From Chloroflexus aggregans DSM 9485 (GTDB lineage Bacteria; Chloroflexota; Chloroflexia; Chloroflexales; Chloroflexaceae): 64,000 nucleotides of DNA. Within the stretch, counting starts at the first letter, position 1, and each line of letters begins with the position of its first letter. Positions 28,168-36,896 of this stretch are shown piece after piece. The DNA lies in the NCBI RefSeq assembly GCF_000021945.1, contig NC_011831.1, positions 4,539,353 to 4,603,352 of the forward strand, in the 5' to 3' direction. Position numbers and translations under genes: made by a program. Below the pieces are notes generated by a model. It had not been told where the DNA came from and did not search any database. It saw nothing but the letters and a program-made list of their open reading frames with translations.

Positions 28168-28890
28168 TCATAATCCGAGCCAGCGTGCCAGTAATGGCGC
28201 GAGGAGCGACGTTAGTGCGCCGTTTAACCCCATCGCCAAACCGGCTAAGGCCCCTGCTTCACTGCTGAATTGCAGGGAACGTGCGGTGCCCAGACCGTGT
28301 GAGGCTAAGCCCAGGGCAAAGCCTCGTTCACTATCATCGCGGACACCTACCAGGCTGAGTAGTTCCCAGCCGAACAGCGCCCCCACCATACCGGTGACGA
28401 TGACAATAACGGCCGTCAGTGAGGGTAGGCCGCCTAGTTGTTCGGCAATGCCCATCGCAATGGGTGTCGTGATCGATTTGGGTGCGAGGGAACGTAATGT
28501 TGCTTCAGATAGCCCCATGAGCCTGCCAATGAGGACGGCCGCAGTGATACCGGTCGCCGAACCGACGAAGAGACCAATGAGCGCCGGCCACATTATCCGA
28601 CGAAGCACTCGTTCAGCTTCGTAGAGCGGAATGGCCAGTGCAACCGTCGCCGGTCCAAGCAGAAAGTGGACGAACTGGGCACCGTCGAAGTAGGTGGCAT
28701 ACGGGGTGTCGGTGACAAGCAAGATACTGACCAGCGCAATAATTGATAAGAGAACAGGATTGAGGAACGGCGGTGAACCCAATTTGCGGCTGATAATCGT
28801 CATGAGGCGATAGATGGCGATGGTCGTGGTGAGCCAGAGCAGTGGAGTTTGGGCTAAATATACCCAGATTGAAAAAATTCGGTCATCCAT
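28168..28890 (-). CDS. lrgB: LrgB/CidB-family membrane protein
   Basis: The 240-aa product is strongly hydrophobic, with six to eight helices. It contains the LrgB segments LGPATVALAIPLYE, SVTTPIAM-like KSITTPIAMGIAEQLGG and RAxGLASHGLGTAR-like ASHGLGTARSL. LrgA/LrgB pairs are holin/antiholin-like membrane proteins, linked in other bacteria to murein turnover, cell death or carboxylate (pyruvate/glycolate) export. The gene starts 9 bp after the lrgA stop, so the two form an operon. Confidence 0.93.
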   Translation of the reverse strand: MDDRIFSIWVYLAQTPLLWLTTTIAIYRLMTIISRKLGSPPFLNPVLLSIIALVSILLVTDTPYATYFDGAQFVHFLLGPATVALAIPLYEAERVLRRIMWPALIGLFVGSATGITAAVLIGRLMGLSEATLRSLAPKSITTPIAMGIAEQLGGLPSLTAVIVIVTGMVGALFGWELLSLVGVRDDSERGFALGLASHGLGTARSLQFSSEAGALAGLAMGLNGALTSLLAPLLARWLGL

Positions 28891-28899
28891 ACGTGTAGA

Positions 28900-29241
28900 T
28901 CACTTTCTCCGGTACAGCCAATGGACGGTCAGGCCGGTTACGAGTAGTGTAATTATCGTTGAGACGATAATTGCGGCGAATAACGGCAATCCTTCGCGAA
29001 TGAGTAACGGTATATGCACGATAACCCCAACTCCAGCAGGGACGAACAGCAGGGGAAGGTGGGCGAGCAGGCCGTGGGCAGTGGTGCTGAGTTGGGGTGG
29101 TGGCCCACCGCGCCAGCGTAAAATGGCAAAGAGCAACAGCATACCGACTACCGGGCCGGGTACCGGTAGACGAAGCCCACGACTAATCACTTCACCGATG
29201 AGTTGGCAGAGTAAAATCCCAAGTAATGCATCGATCATCAT
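28900..29241 (-). CDS. lrgA: LrgA/CidA-family holin-like protein
   Basis: The 113-aa product has four membrane helices. LPVPGPVVGMLLLF and FVPAGVGVIVHIPLL are the CidA/LrgA signature segments. It is upstream of and nearly contiguous with lrgB. The gene is divergent from der; about 110 bp separate their starts. The start is ATG 29241. Which substrate or signal the pair responds to is unknown here. Confidence 0.93.
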   Translation of the reverse strand: MMIDALLGILLCQLIGEVISRGLRLPVPGPVVGMLLLFAILRWRGGPPPQLSTTAHGLLAHLPLLFVPAGVGVIVHIPLLIREGLPLFAAIIVSTIITLLVTGLTVHWLYRRK

Positions 29242-29352
29242 AAATACTCCGTCGGGCGATGGTCTCCTTACGATGAATACTGTGCAACGTCTATCCCGAC
29301 ACCTACTATAATAGAAAGCGAGGGCGCACAGGATGAGCGTCCGGGAGGAGTT

Positions 29353-30702
29353 ATGCCAAAACCGATTGTGGCCATTGTGGGCCGTCCGAACGTAGGAAAA
29401 TCAACCTTCTTCAACCGCTTGATCGGCGAGCGGCGGGCGATTGTGGAAGATATTCCCGGCACAACCCGTGACCGGCTGTACGGTGATACCTTCTGGAACG
29501 GACGTGAGTTTACCGTCGTCGATACCGCCGGTCTACTGTTTGGTGACGAAGATCCTTCTCTGCCTGAAGTGGAGATCGCTCGTCGTACCCGTGTCCAAGC
29601 CGAACACGCGATTGCCGAGGCCGACGCGATCATCTTCATGGTCGACGGGCGTGATGGTCTAACGACGGCTGATGCTGACGTAGCCGATATTTTGCGTACA
29701 ACTGCAAAGCCGGTTGTGTTGGCAGTGAATAAATGCGATAGCCAGGAGCGCATGCTCGATGCCGTTGAGTTCTATGCGCTGAATCTGGGTGATCCGATCC
29801 CAATGAGTGCCTTCCACGGGCTTGGTACCGGCGATGTTCTCGACCGCTTGACTGAGTATTTTCCGCCCAAGACATTCGAGAAGGATGAGGAGCGTCATCT
29901 GCGGGTGGCGATTGTTGGTCGCCCCAACGTTGGTAAGTCTTCGTTGCTGAATCGTCTGCTCGGCAAAGAGCGCAGTGTGGTCAGTCCAATTCCCGGTACG
30001 ACGCGCGATCCGATTGATACAACAATTACCTATTATGGCGAACCGATCACCCTGATCGATACCGCCGGGATTCGGCGTGCCGGTAAAATCGAGCGCGGGA
30101 TTGAAAAGTACAGCGTATTGCGCACCTTGCGTGCAATTGAGCGGTGCGATGTTGCGATGTTACTCGTCGACGCGACCGAAGGTGTTACCGCTCAAGATAC
30201 ACATATCGCCGGCATGGTGATCGAAGCGAAAAAAGGTTTGATCTTGGTAGTCAATAAGTGGGATGCGATCACCAAAGATTCGCAAACCTACTACGAATTT
30301 GAACACCGAGTACGCGAAGCGTTTAAGTTTGTCGACTATGCACCGATCGTCTTTATCTCGGCATTGACCGGTCAGCGGGTCAGCCATTTGCTCGATTATG
30401 CACGTGAGATCTACGCTCAGCGCCAGAAACGGATACCGACGAGCGAACTGAACAACTTTTTGCGTGAGGTGGTTGTCCAACAGCCGCCGATGGCTGTCAA
30501 GAAGGGCGCCCATCTCCGTTTATACTATGCGGTACAGCCCCAAACTGAGCCGCCGGTGTTTCTCTTCTTCGCCAACGATAGCGAATTGGTTCACTGGTCG
30601 TATGCCCGTTATCTTGAGAATCGTCTGCGTGAGCGCTATGGCTTTCAGGGTACGCCGATTGTTATTGTCTTCCGCTCGCGTGAGCGCAAGGAGGAACGTT
30701 GA
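29353..30702 (+). CDS. der: Ribosome biogenesis GTPase Der (EngA)
   Basis: It assists assembly of the 50S subunit. The 449-aa product has two tandem GTPase domains: G1 motifs GRPNVGKST (about residue 10) and GRPNVGKSS (about 197), DTAG twice, and NKCD and NKWD. A C-terminal KH-like domain follows. The start at ATG 29353 is preceded by GGGAGGAG. A TATAAT at 29307-29312 is a candidate -10. Confidence 0.97.
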   Translation: MPKPIVAIVGRPNVGKSTFFNRLIGERRAIVEDIPGTTRDRLYGDTFWNGREFTVVDTAGLLFGDEDPSLPEVEIARRTRVQAEHAIAEADAIIFMVDGRDGLTTADADVADILRTTAKPVVLAVNKCDSQERMLDAVEFYALNLGDPIPMSAFHGLGTGDVLDRLTEYFPPKTFEKDEERHLRVAIVGRPNVGKSSLLNRLLGKERSVVSPIPGTTRDPIDTTITYYGEPITLIDTAGIRRAGKIERGIEKYSVLRTLRAIERCDVAMLLVDATEGVTAQDTHIAGMVIEAKKGLILVVNKWDAITKDSQTYYEFEHRVREAFKFVDYAPIVFISALTGQRVSHLLDYAREIYAQRQKRIPTSELNNFLREVVVQQPPMAVKKGAHLRLYYAVQPQTEPPVFLFFANDSELVHWSYARYLENRLRERYGFQGTPIVIVFRSRERKEER

Positions 30703-30776
30703 GTTGATCCGGTAGGGTTGTCACCGTCAACGTTGTTCGATGTTCCTTAGCAAGGTTTGAGATGAGTTCTATCGCA

Positions 30777-30824
30777 AGGTAGCGTGCAGTTGGCGGTTGC
30801 TGCCGGCCAGTCTGCACGCTACCT
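30777..30824 (+). promoter_or_regulatory. Long hairpin between der and glgX
   Basis: A perfect 13-bp inverted repeat (30777-30789 AGGTAGCGTGCAG with 30812-30824) with a 22-nt loop ends 24 bp before the glgX start and 12 bp before its ribosome site GGGAGG. It is followed only by ATGTTTATC, so it is a weak der terminator or a leader structure of glgX. Confidence 0.5.
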
Positions 30825-30848
30825 ATGTTTATCTGCGGGAGGTTTTGC

Positions 30849-33011
30849 ATGCGCATTACCGATGTTTGGCCTGGTCGTCCGTATCCACTTGGGGCAACGT
30901 GGGACGGCGAGGGCGTCAATTTCGCTATCTTCTCGGCTCACGCAACGCGTGTCGAGTTGTGTCTGTTTGATCGTCTCGATGCCCTGCATGAGGCTGTCCG
31001 TATCACTCTTCCCGAACGGTCGGCTGATATATGGCACGGCTATATTCCGGGATTACGCCCCGGTCAGCTCTATGGATATCGAGTATACGGCCCCTATACG
31101 CCGCAACAGGGCCATCGCTTTAACCCGTATAAGCTCTTGATCGACCCCTATGCCCGTGCGTTGGCGGGTCAATTGCGGTGGGATAAGGCCAATTACGGCT
31201 ATCGCGTTGATAGTCCGTATGGTGATTTGACCATTGGCAAGCGTGATAGCGCACCCTACGTCCCCCGCTCAGTTGTGATCGATCCTCAATTCGATTGGGG
31301 CAATGATCGACCACCGGATATTCCACTAGCCGATTCGGTGATCTATGAGCTGCACGTGAAAGGCTTTACCAAACTTCATCCCGCCGTACCAGAAGCATTG
31401 CGTGGGACGTATGCCGGTTTGGCAACACCGGCTGTGATTGCCTATCTGAAGGAACTAGGAGTCACGGCGGTTGAACTCTTGCCGGTGCAAGCGTTTATTA
31501 CCGATCAGTTCCTTACCGATCGCGGTCTTACGAACTACTGGGGCTACCAACCGATCAATTACTTCAGCCCTGAACCGCGTTATGCCAGCCAGAGCGACCC
31601 ACAAGCTCAAGTCAATGAATTCAAAGCGATGGTCAAAGCCCTGCACGCTGCCGGCATCGAAGTCATTATTGATGTCGTCTACAACCACACCGGCGAGGGT
31701 AACCATCTCGGCCCAACGCTCAGCTTCCGTGGCATTGATAATGCCTCATACTATCGGCTTGTCCCCGATCAGCCACGGTTCTACCTCGACGATACCGGTA
31801 CCGGCAATAGTCTTAATATGAACAATCCACGTGCCTTGCAGATAGTCCTCGACTCGCTCCGTTATTGGGTGACCGAGATGCACGTCGATGGGTTTCGGTT
31901 TGATCTCGCCCGCACGCTCGTTCGTGGTCCGGCCGGTTCTGAACAACCTAGTCCGTTCTTGACCATGGTGCAGCAAGACCCGGTGCTGCAGCGCGTGAAA
32001 CTTATCGCCGAACCGTGGGATGTTGGCTTTGATGGCTACTGGGTGGGTCGCTTCCCGCCACCGTGGGCCGAATGGAATGGTCGTTATCGTGATACGGTAC
32101 GACGATTTTGGAAGGGTGATCCCGGTCAGGCTGCCGAATTTGCTTCGCGGTTTATGGGTTCGATGGATCTCTACCATCACAACGGGCGTCGGCCGTATCA
32201 CTCGATCAACTTCGTCACTGCGCACGATGGTTTTACACTGCGCGATCTGGTTTCATACAACGAGAAGCATAACGAGGCCAATGGTGAAGAGAACCGCGAT
32301 GGCGACTCACACAACAACTCGTGGAATTGCGGTGTTGAGGGACCAACCGATGACCCGGACATTCGCGCGCTGCGGTTGCGGCAGATGATGAACTTTATCG
32401 CTACGCTCTTTCTCTCGCAGGGGACACCGATGGTGCTGGCAGGTGACGAACGTGGACGGACGCAGCAGGGTAACAACAATGCGTACTGCCAAGACAACCC
32501 GATTTCGTGGGTGGATTGGCAATCCGATCCTGAGGCCGAGCTGCTGTTGGCGTTTACCCGTCGTCTGATCGCGTTCCGTCGTCAGCATCCCGTTTTGCGC
32601 CGACGACGCTTCTTCGTCGGTCACCTGGCGAATGCCGAGTACGATGTCGAATGGCTAAGCCCAGACGGGCAGGAGGTCAGCGCCGAGTTGTGGCAACAGC
32701 CCGATGTACACTGTATTGGTGTATTGTTGAACGGTGCCGTCATTGATGATCGTACCGAAGATGGTCAACCGATTCGTGACGATGTGTTGCTGGTATTAGT
32801 CAATGCCGGCAACGAGGAGGTGCCGTTTATCTTACCTGACTGGCCTGACGATGCTGAATGGCACGTTGTCATTGATACCGCATATCCCGATTTGCACGAA
32901 CCGGTGCGGGTAACGGATCAGTTGTACCACATCAAGCCACGTGCGCTGGCGGTATTGATTGAGCGGATCGAACGGGATCCGCCGGTTCACATCGACCAAA
33001 CAACCTTGTAG
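30849..33011 (+). CDS. glgX: Glycogen debranching enzyme GlgX
   Basis: It hydrolyses alpha-1,6 branches of phosphorylase-limit glycogen. The 720-aa product has an N-terminal CBM48 domain (PLGATWDGEGVNFAIFS) and a GH13 catalytic barrel with DVVYNHTGEG, VDGFRFDLA (nucleophile Asp), AEPWD (acid Glu) and FVTAHDGFTLRD. The start at ATG 30849 follows GGGAGG. No other glycogen gene is in the window. Confidence 0.96.
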   Translation: MRITDVWPGRPYPLGATWDGEGVNFAIFSAHATRVELCLFDRLDALHEAVRITLPERSADIWHGYIPGLRPGQLYGYRVYGPYTPQQGHRFNPYKLLIDPYARALAGQLRWDKANYGYRVDSPYGDLTIGKRDSAPYVPRSVVIDPQFDWGNDRPPDIPLADSVIYELHVKGFTKLHPAVPEALRGTYAGLATPAVIAYLKELGVTAVELLPVQAFITDQFLTDRGLTNYWGYQPINYFSPEPRYASQSDPQAQVNEFKAMVKALHAAGIEVIIDVVYNHTGEGNHLGPTLSFRGIDNASYYRLVPDQPRFYLDDTGTGNSLNMNNPRALQIVLDSLRYWVTEMHVDGFRFDLARTLVRGPAGSEQPSPFLTMVQQDPVLQRVKLIAEPWDVGFDGYWVGRFPPPWAEWNGRYRDTVRRFWKGDPGQAAEFASRFMGSMDLYHHNGRRPYHSINFVTAHDGFTLRDLVSYNEKHNEANGEENRDGDSHNNSWNCGVEGPTDDPDIRALRLRQMMNFIATLFLSQGTPMVLAGDERGRTQQGNNNAYCQDNPISWVDWQSDPEAELLLAFTRRLIAFRRQHPVLRRRRFFVGHLANAEYDVEWLSPDGQEVSAELWQQPDVHCIGVLLNGAVIDDRTEDGQPIRDDVLLVLVNAGNEEVPFILPDWPDDAEWHVVIDTAYPDLHEPVRVTDQLYHIKPRALAVLIERIERDPPVHIDQTTL

Positions 33012-33124
33012 TACCGTTTGGTGGATGGGTCATATCGGGCTATTCGGTAGGGGGATAGTATTGTTATACCCCTTGTTAATTGTGCATACCTGATAAAATC
33101 ATCTACATCAATTCGAGCAAAAAT

Positions 33125-33137
33125 GGTATCATACCAC
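33125..33137. promoter_or_regulatory. Operator-like palindrome upstream of the LOV kinase
   Basis: TGGTATCATACCA is a perfect 13-bp palindrome (6-bp arms around a central C) 73 bp before the LOV kinase start, in an AT-rich spacer. TTGTTA (near 33075) and TAAAAT just upstream could be promoter boxes, but their spacing is short. Confidence 0.4.
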
Positions 33138-33209
33138 TAGTACAATTCCTTGTAGTAAGCAACAGGTGGTTTCAAGCACACGTACCAACTGGTTAAGGAA
33201 CTGGGATTC

Positions 33210-35951
33210 ATGGAGCGTTCTGAACCCCTATCTGCTTCTGAGCACTCGACGCAAGAAACCGAACTCGCCCAGCAAATTGCCGATTTGCAAGCAGAAATTA
33301 CTCGATTGCGTACCCAAAACCGGTTTCTCCTCGCTGCTGTTAACGAAATGGCGAGTGGGATGATCGTGACCGATGCCGGTGCCGATCAGCCAATTGTGTT
33401 CGTCAACCGGGCGTTCAGCACGATTACCGGCTATGCTCCCAATGAGGTTCTTGGCCGTAACTGCCGTTTTCTGCAAGGTCCACAGACCGACGCGGCAACG
33501 GTGGCTCGGCTACGTGAGGCGATTGCGGCGGCGCGCCCAATTCAGGAGCGTATCCTCAATTATCGTAAAGATGGGCAACCGTTTTGGAATCAGCTTTCGA
33601 TCAGTCCGGTACGCGACGAGACCGGGAATGTTGTCGCGTTTGTCGGTGTGCAAACTGATGTAACGGCACAGGTTGCCGTTGAGCAGGCGCTTGCCGAGCG
33701 TGAACAGTTACTGCGCGCTGTGGAGAAGATGGCAAGCGTAGGTGGCTGGGAGCTTGATCTGGCAACGGGAACAATGGTTTGGTCGGAGGAGATGTTTGCC
33801 ATTCACGAGTTGCCGGTCGGCGACATACCACCATCTCCTGAGTTGATAGATTTCTACCCTGCTGAAGTACATCATCTGATCAATGAAGTGTATGAACGGT
33901 GCCTTGCCACCGGGGCCGAATGGGATCTCGCCTTACCGTTTCGGACAGCAAAAGGCAATCTCCGTTGGGTGCGTTCGATCGGCCAGCCGGTCTGGGAGAA
34001 TGGGCGCATAGTCAAGCTGCGCGGTACGTTTCAAGATATTACCCGCACCAAAGAGAATGAGCTAGCGCTTCGTGCGAGCGAACAGCGCTATCGCATGTTG
34101 GCCGACATGCTACCGGGTACCATCGTGTTGATGTTCAACACCGATTTCCGCCTTACGCTGGCTGCCGGTCCTGAATTAGCTCGCTTTGGCGTCACTTCAG
34201 CACAGCTTGAAGGTCGCTTGTTGCCTGAACTGCTTCCTGAACCGCACTATTCAAAATTACTACCCCTGTGTTATGAGGTCTTGAACGGTGCGACGCATCG
34301 CATCGATTACGTTGTCGACCATCAAGTGTTCGATACCACTTTACTTCCTATCGAGATCACACCAGGGCACGTAAGCGGTGGTCTGATTGTGGGTCGGAAT
34401 ATTACCGTCGAGCGACAGATCGCGACCGATTTACTGCGCGCCAAAGAAGCCGCTGAGCAGGCCGAACGTGCTCGAACCTCGTTTCTTGCCGCGATCAGCC
34501 ACGAAATGCGGACACCGTTGAATGCGGTTATTGCGAGTACAGAGGTCTTGTTGCGGGGAGGCTTGACCGACGAGCAGCGCGACTTCGTCGAGACGATCCG
34601 GATCGGGAGTGAATCGCTCCTAACTCTTATCAATAACGTGCTTGACCTTTCCAAACTGGAGGCGGGGCAGGTAGAGCTAGAACCCAAACCGACCGATCTG
34701 CGGGCAATTATTACGACTGTATGTGAGTTGTTTCGCCGCGAGGCTGTGCGAAAAGGCTTGCACATGGGTGTCAGAATCGATCCTGCGCTTCCACCGTTGG
34801 TCATCGTTGATGGGGTGCGAGTACGCCAGATCGTGACAAATCTGGTCAGTAATGCAATAAAGTTCACCGATCATGGGAGTGTCTCGATAACAGTTGAGCT
34901 GCTTGATGTCGCCGATGACCGGTGTCAAGTAGCGATCAGGGTGAGTGATACCGGTATTGGGATCACATCCGAACATCTGCCTAAGCTCTTCCAGCCGTTT
35001 ATCCGGTATCGTAGCGAACAAGTACGGCGTGATGGGGCCAGGTTGGGTTTGGCGATCAGTGCTCAATTGGCTTCCCTGATGGGTGGTGAGCTACGGGCCG
35101 ATAGTCGTTTGGGTGAGGGTTCAACCTTTACTCTTAGCTTACTAATGCAACGTGTGGTAGCGCCGGTAGAACCGTCAAAGTCGGTAGGATCACCCTCGTC
35201 TGTTCAGACACCAGCACTGCACATCTTAGTGGCCGAGGATAACGAGATCAATCAGCAAGTGGCGTTGCATCTCCTACGGGTCTTGGGGCATCACGTGACG
35301 GTAGTTGCGAATGGTCGTGAAGCCTTACACTCCGTCCAACACGGCCAGTTTGATGTTGTGCTGATGGATTTGCAAATGCCGGAAATGGACGGGGAAGAAG
35401 TGACGCGCCAAATTCGTGCGCTTGGCAATCGTATCCGGCAACCACGGATTATCGCTCTCACCGCCTATGCCTTTGCCGGTATCCGTGAGCGTTGCCTGGC
35501 AGCCGGTATGGACGGTTTTCTCAATAAACCGGTTCGTTTACAAGATCTTCGCGATGCCTTACATCCACCCACCGACCGACGCGATCAGATGGCCCATAGT
35601 ATCACTACAGATGAGGAGCTGGTGATCGATTGGGCAACGTTCAACGAGCTGTTGGCCGCACTCGGTGGTGATCAGATCGAGATAAGACGCACAACCTGTG
35701 CGCTGATCCGACACGAGTTCCAACAACAGCTCGATCAGGTAACTGTGGCCATTGCCCGGCGCGATCGTGAACAAGTACGACAGATAGCCCATCGTCTGAA
35801 AGGCGGTGCTCGTCAAGTTGGGGCAGTGCTGGTGGCAGCCGCAGCGCAGGCGCTCGAACGTGCAGCTACCACCGATCAGCCGCTTGAAGCCTTCTTGAGC
35901 GGCCTCCAGCAGGCGGTTGCCGAAACGCTGCGCGTATTGCAAGTTGGTTGA
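33210..35951 (+). CDS. LOV-PAS-PAS hybrid histidine kinase with receiver and HPt domains
   Basis: The product is a 913-aa cytoplasmic phosphorelay protein. Residues 12-40 form a coiled coil. Residues 45-153 are a LOV photosensor: GRNCRFLQG holds Cys85, the residue that forms the blue-light adduct with FMN, and NYRKDGQPFWN plus FVGVQTDVT complete the signature. Two further PAS regions follow (about 170-280 and 290-400). The HisKA domain has SHEMRTPLN with phospho-acceptor His431. The ATPase domain has N-box NLVSNAIKF and DTGIG. The receiver domain has Asp720 in LMDLQMPEMDG and Lys773. The C-terminal HPt has His861 in AHRLKGGA. No separate regulator is adjacent, so a distant partner must receive the phosphate. 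Confidence 0.95.
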   Translation: MERSEPLSASEHSTQETELAQQIADLQAEITRLRTQNRFLLAAVNEMASGMIVTDAGADQPIVFVNRAFSTITGYAPNEVLGRNCRFLQGPQTDAATVARLREAIAAARPIQERILNYRKDGQPFWNQLSISPVRDETGNVVAFVGVQTDVTAQVAVEQALAEREQLLRAVEKMASVGGWELDLATGTMVWSEEMFAIHELPVGDIPPSPELIDFYPAEVHHLINEVYERCLATGAEWDLALPFRTAKGNLRWVRSIGQPVWENGRIVKLRGTFQDITRTKENELALRASEQRYRMLADMLPGTIVLMFNTDFRLTLAAGPELARFGVTSAQLEGRLLPELLPEPHYSKLLPLCYEVLNGATHRIDYVVDHQVFDTTLLPIEITPGHVSGGLIVGRNITVERQIATDLLRAKEAAEQAERARTSFLAAISHEMRTPLNAVIASTEVLLRGGLTDEQRDFVETIRIGSESLLTLINNVLDLSKLEAGQVELEPKPTDLRAIITTVCELFRREAVRKGLHMGVRIDPALPPLVIVDGVRVRQIVTNLVSNAIKFTDHGSVSITVELLDVADDRCQVAIRVSDTGIGITSEHLPKLFQPFIRYRSEQVRRDGARLGLAISAQLASLMGGELRADSRLGEGSTFTLSLLMQRVVAPVEPSKSVGSPSSVQTPALHILVAEDNEINQQVALHLLRVLGHHVTVVANGREALHSVQHGQFDVVLMDLQMPEMDGEEVTRQIRALGNRIRQPRIIALTAYAFAGIRERCLAAGMDGFLNKPVRLQDLRDALHPPTDRRDQMAHSITTDEELVIDWATFNELLAALGGDQIEIRRTTCALIRHEFQQQLDQVTVAIARRDREQVRQIAHRLKGGARQVGAVLVAAAAQALERAATTDQPLEAFLSGLQQAVAETLRVLQVG

Positions 35952-36043
35952 CCGTTCCTTTGAACTGTGCTACAGTAAAGTTATCGCAGTTCGCAATATA
36001 CTGACAGAGTGGTTAGCCGGTCATATATCAAGAGGAGTAGTGT

Positions 36044-36649
36044 ATGGCGAAGAAAATCCTCTTCCTCGTCGGCGATTATGTCGAAGATTACGAGGTCATG
36101 GTGCCGTTCCAAGCACTTGCCGCTCTCGGCTATCAGGTGCATGCCGTTTGTCCCGGTAAGAAAGCCGGCGAATTCGTCCGCACGGCAGTTCACGATTTTG
36201 AAGGCGATCAGACCTACAGTGAGAAGCGGGGGCACAACTTTGTCCTTAACAAGACCTTTGATGAGGTGAACGAACACGAATACGATGCTCTGGTCATTCC
36301 TGGTGGTCGCGCACCGGAATATATTCGACTCAACCCCCGCGTGCTCGAAATTGCCCGCCACTTTTTCACCGCCAATAAGCCGGTGGCAGCGATCTGTCAC
36401 GGTTTACAAGTACTGGCAGCGGCCGGTGTCTTGAACGGTCGTCGCTGCACCGCGTATGCAGCAGTCGGCCCCGATCTGCCGTTAATCGGCGCTGAGTATC
36501 ACGAACTTCCCGTCGATCAGGCGATCACCGACGGCAATTTGGTCACTGCACCGGCATGGCCGGCACACCCGGCATGGCTGGCGCAGTTCCTGAAGGTGTT
36601 GGGGGCTAAGATCGAGATTGAGCCGCAAACTGAGCCGGTCGCTGTATAG
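36044..36649 (+). CDS. DJ-1/PfpI-family protein
   Basis: The 201-aa product has a class I glutamine-amidotransferase-like fold. The nucleophile elbow AICHGLQ and the acidic residue in GDYVEDYE are intact. Members act as glyoxalases/deglycases or peptidases; the N-terminal [17 protein letters not shown] and C-terminal region are like plant DJ-1D glyoxalases. The ribosome site is AGAGGAG. A strong terminator lies 34 bp after the stop, so it appears monocistronic or the end of a unit with the LOV kinase (gap 92 bp). Confidence 0.92.
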   Translation: MAKKILFLVGDYVEDYEVMVPFQALAALGYQVHAVCPGKKAGEFVRTAVHDFEGDQTYSEKRGHNFVLNKTFDEVNEHEYDALVIPGGRAPEYIRLNPRVLEIARHFFTANKPVAAICHGLQVLAAAGVLNGRRCTAYAAVGPDLPLIGAEYHELPVDQAITDGNLVTAPAWPAHPAWLAQFLKVLGAKIEIEPQTEPVAV

Positions 36650-36682
36650 TGGTACGCTTTGTCCCGCATCGGTTGGACCTGA

Positions 36683-36731
36683 GACGCGGATCAAGGAGAT
36701 GTCATACTTCCTTGATCCGCGTCTTGTTTTT
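36683..36731 (+). terminator. Rho-independent terminator of the DJ-1 gene
   Basis: A perfect 15-bp stem (36683-36697 with 36709-36723, GACGCGGATCAAGGA and its complement) with an 11-nt loop is followed by TTGTTTTTG. Confidence 0.93.
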
Positions 36732-36824
36732 GCAGCAAACCGCAGAATAAGCGATTGTTTTAGGCTGTGCAGTGGAACCTGAACAACGGTAGCTACGTCT
36801 CAGAAAAAGAAGTGAGGTTTTGTC

Positions 36825-36853
36825 TTGTCAACGCGGCTCATTATCGGTACAAT
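36825..36853 (+). promoter_or_regulatory. Sigma-70-type promoter of the double vWA gene
   Basis: TTGTCA (36825-36830) and TACAAT (36848-36853) are separated by 17 bp, each one mismatch from consensus. Transcription would start near 36860, giving a leader of about 37 nt to the ATG at 36897. Confidence 0.65.
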
Positions 36854-36896
36854 GCCAATACATTCTATATTCAAGTAAGTATCTACCGGCGGACGG

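Noticed and set aside
35400-35415. TRQI in the receiver domain of the LOV kinase (about residue 733)
   Set aside because: VTRQIRALG is a common sequence in receiver-domain helices, buried in a folded domain, so it is not counted with the disordered TRQI motifs of the kinase and phosphatase.
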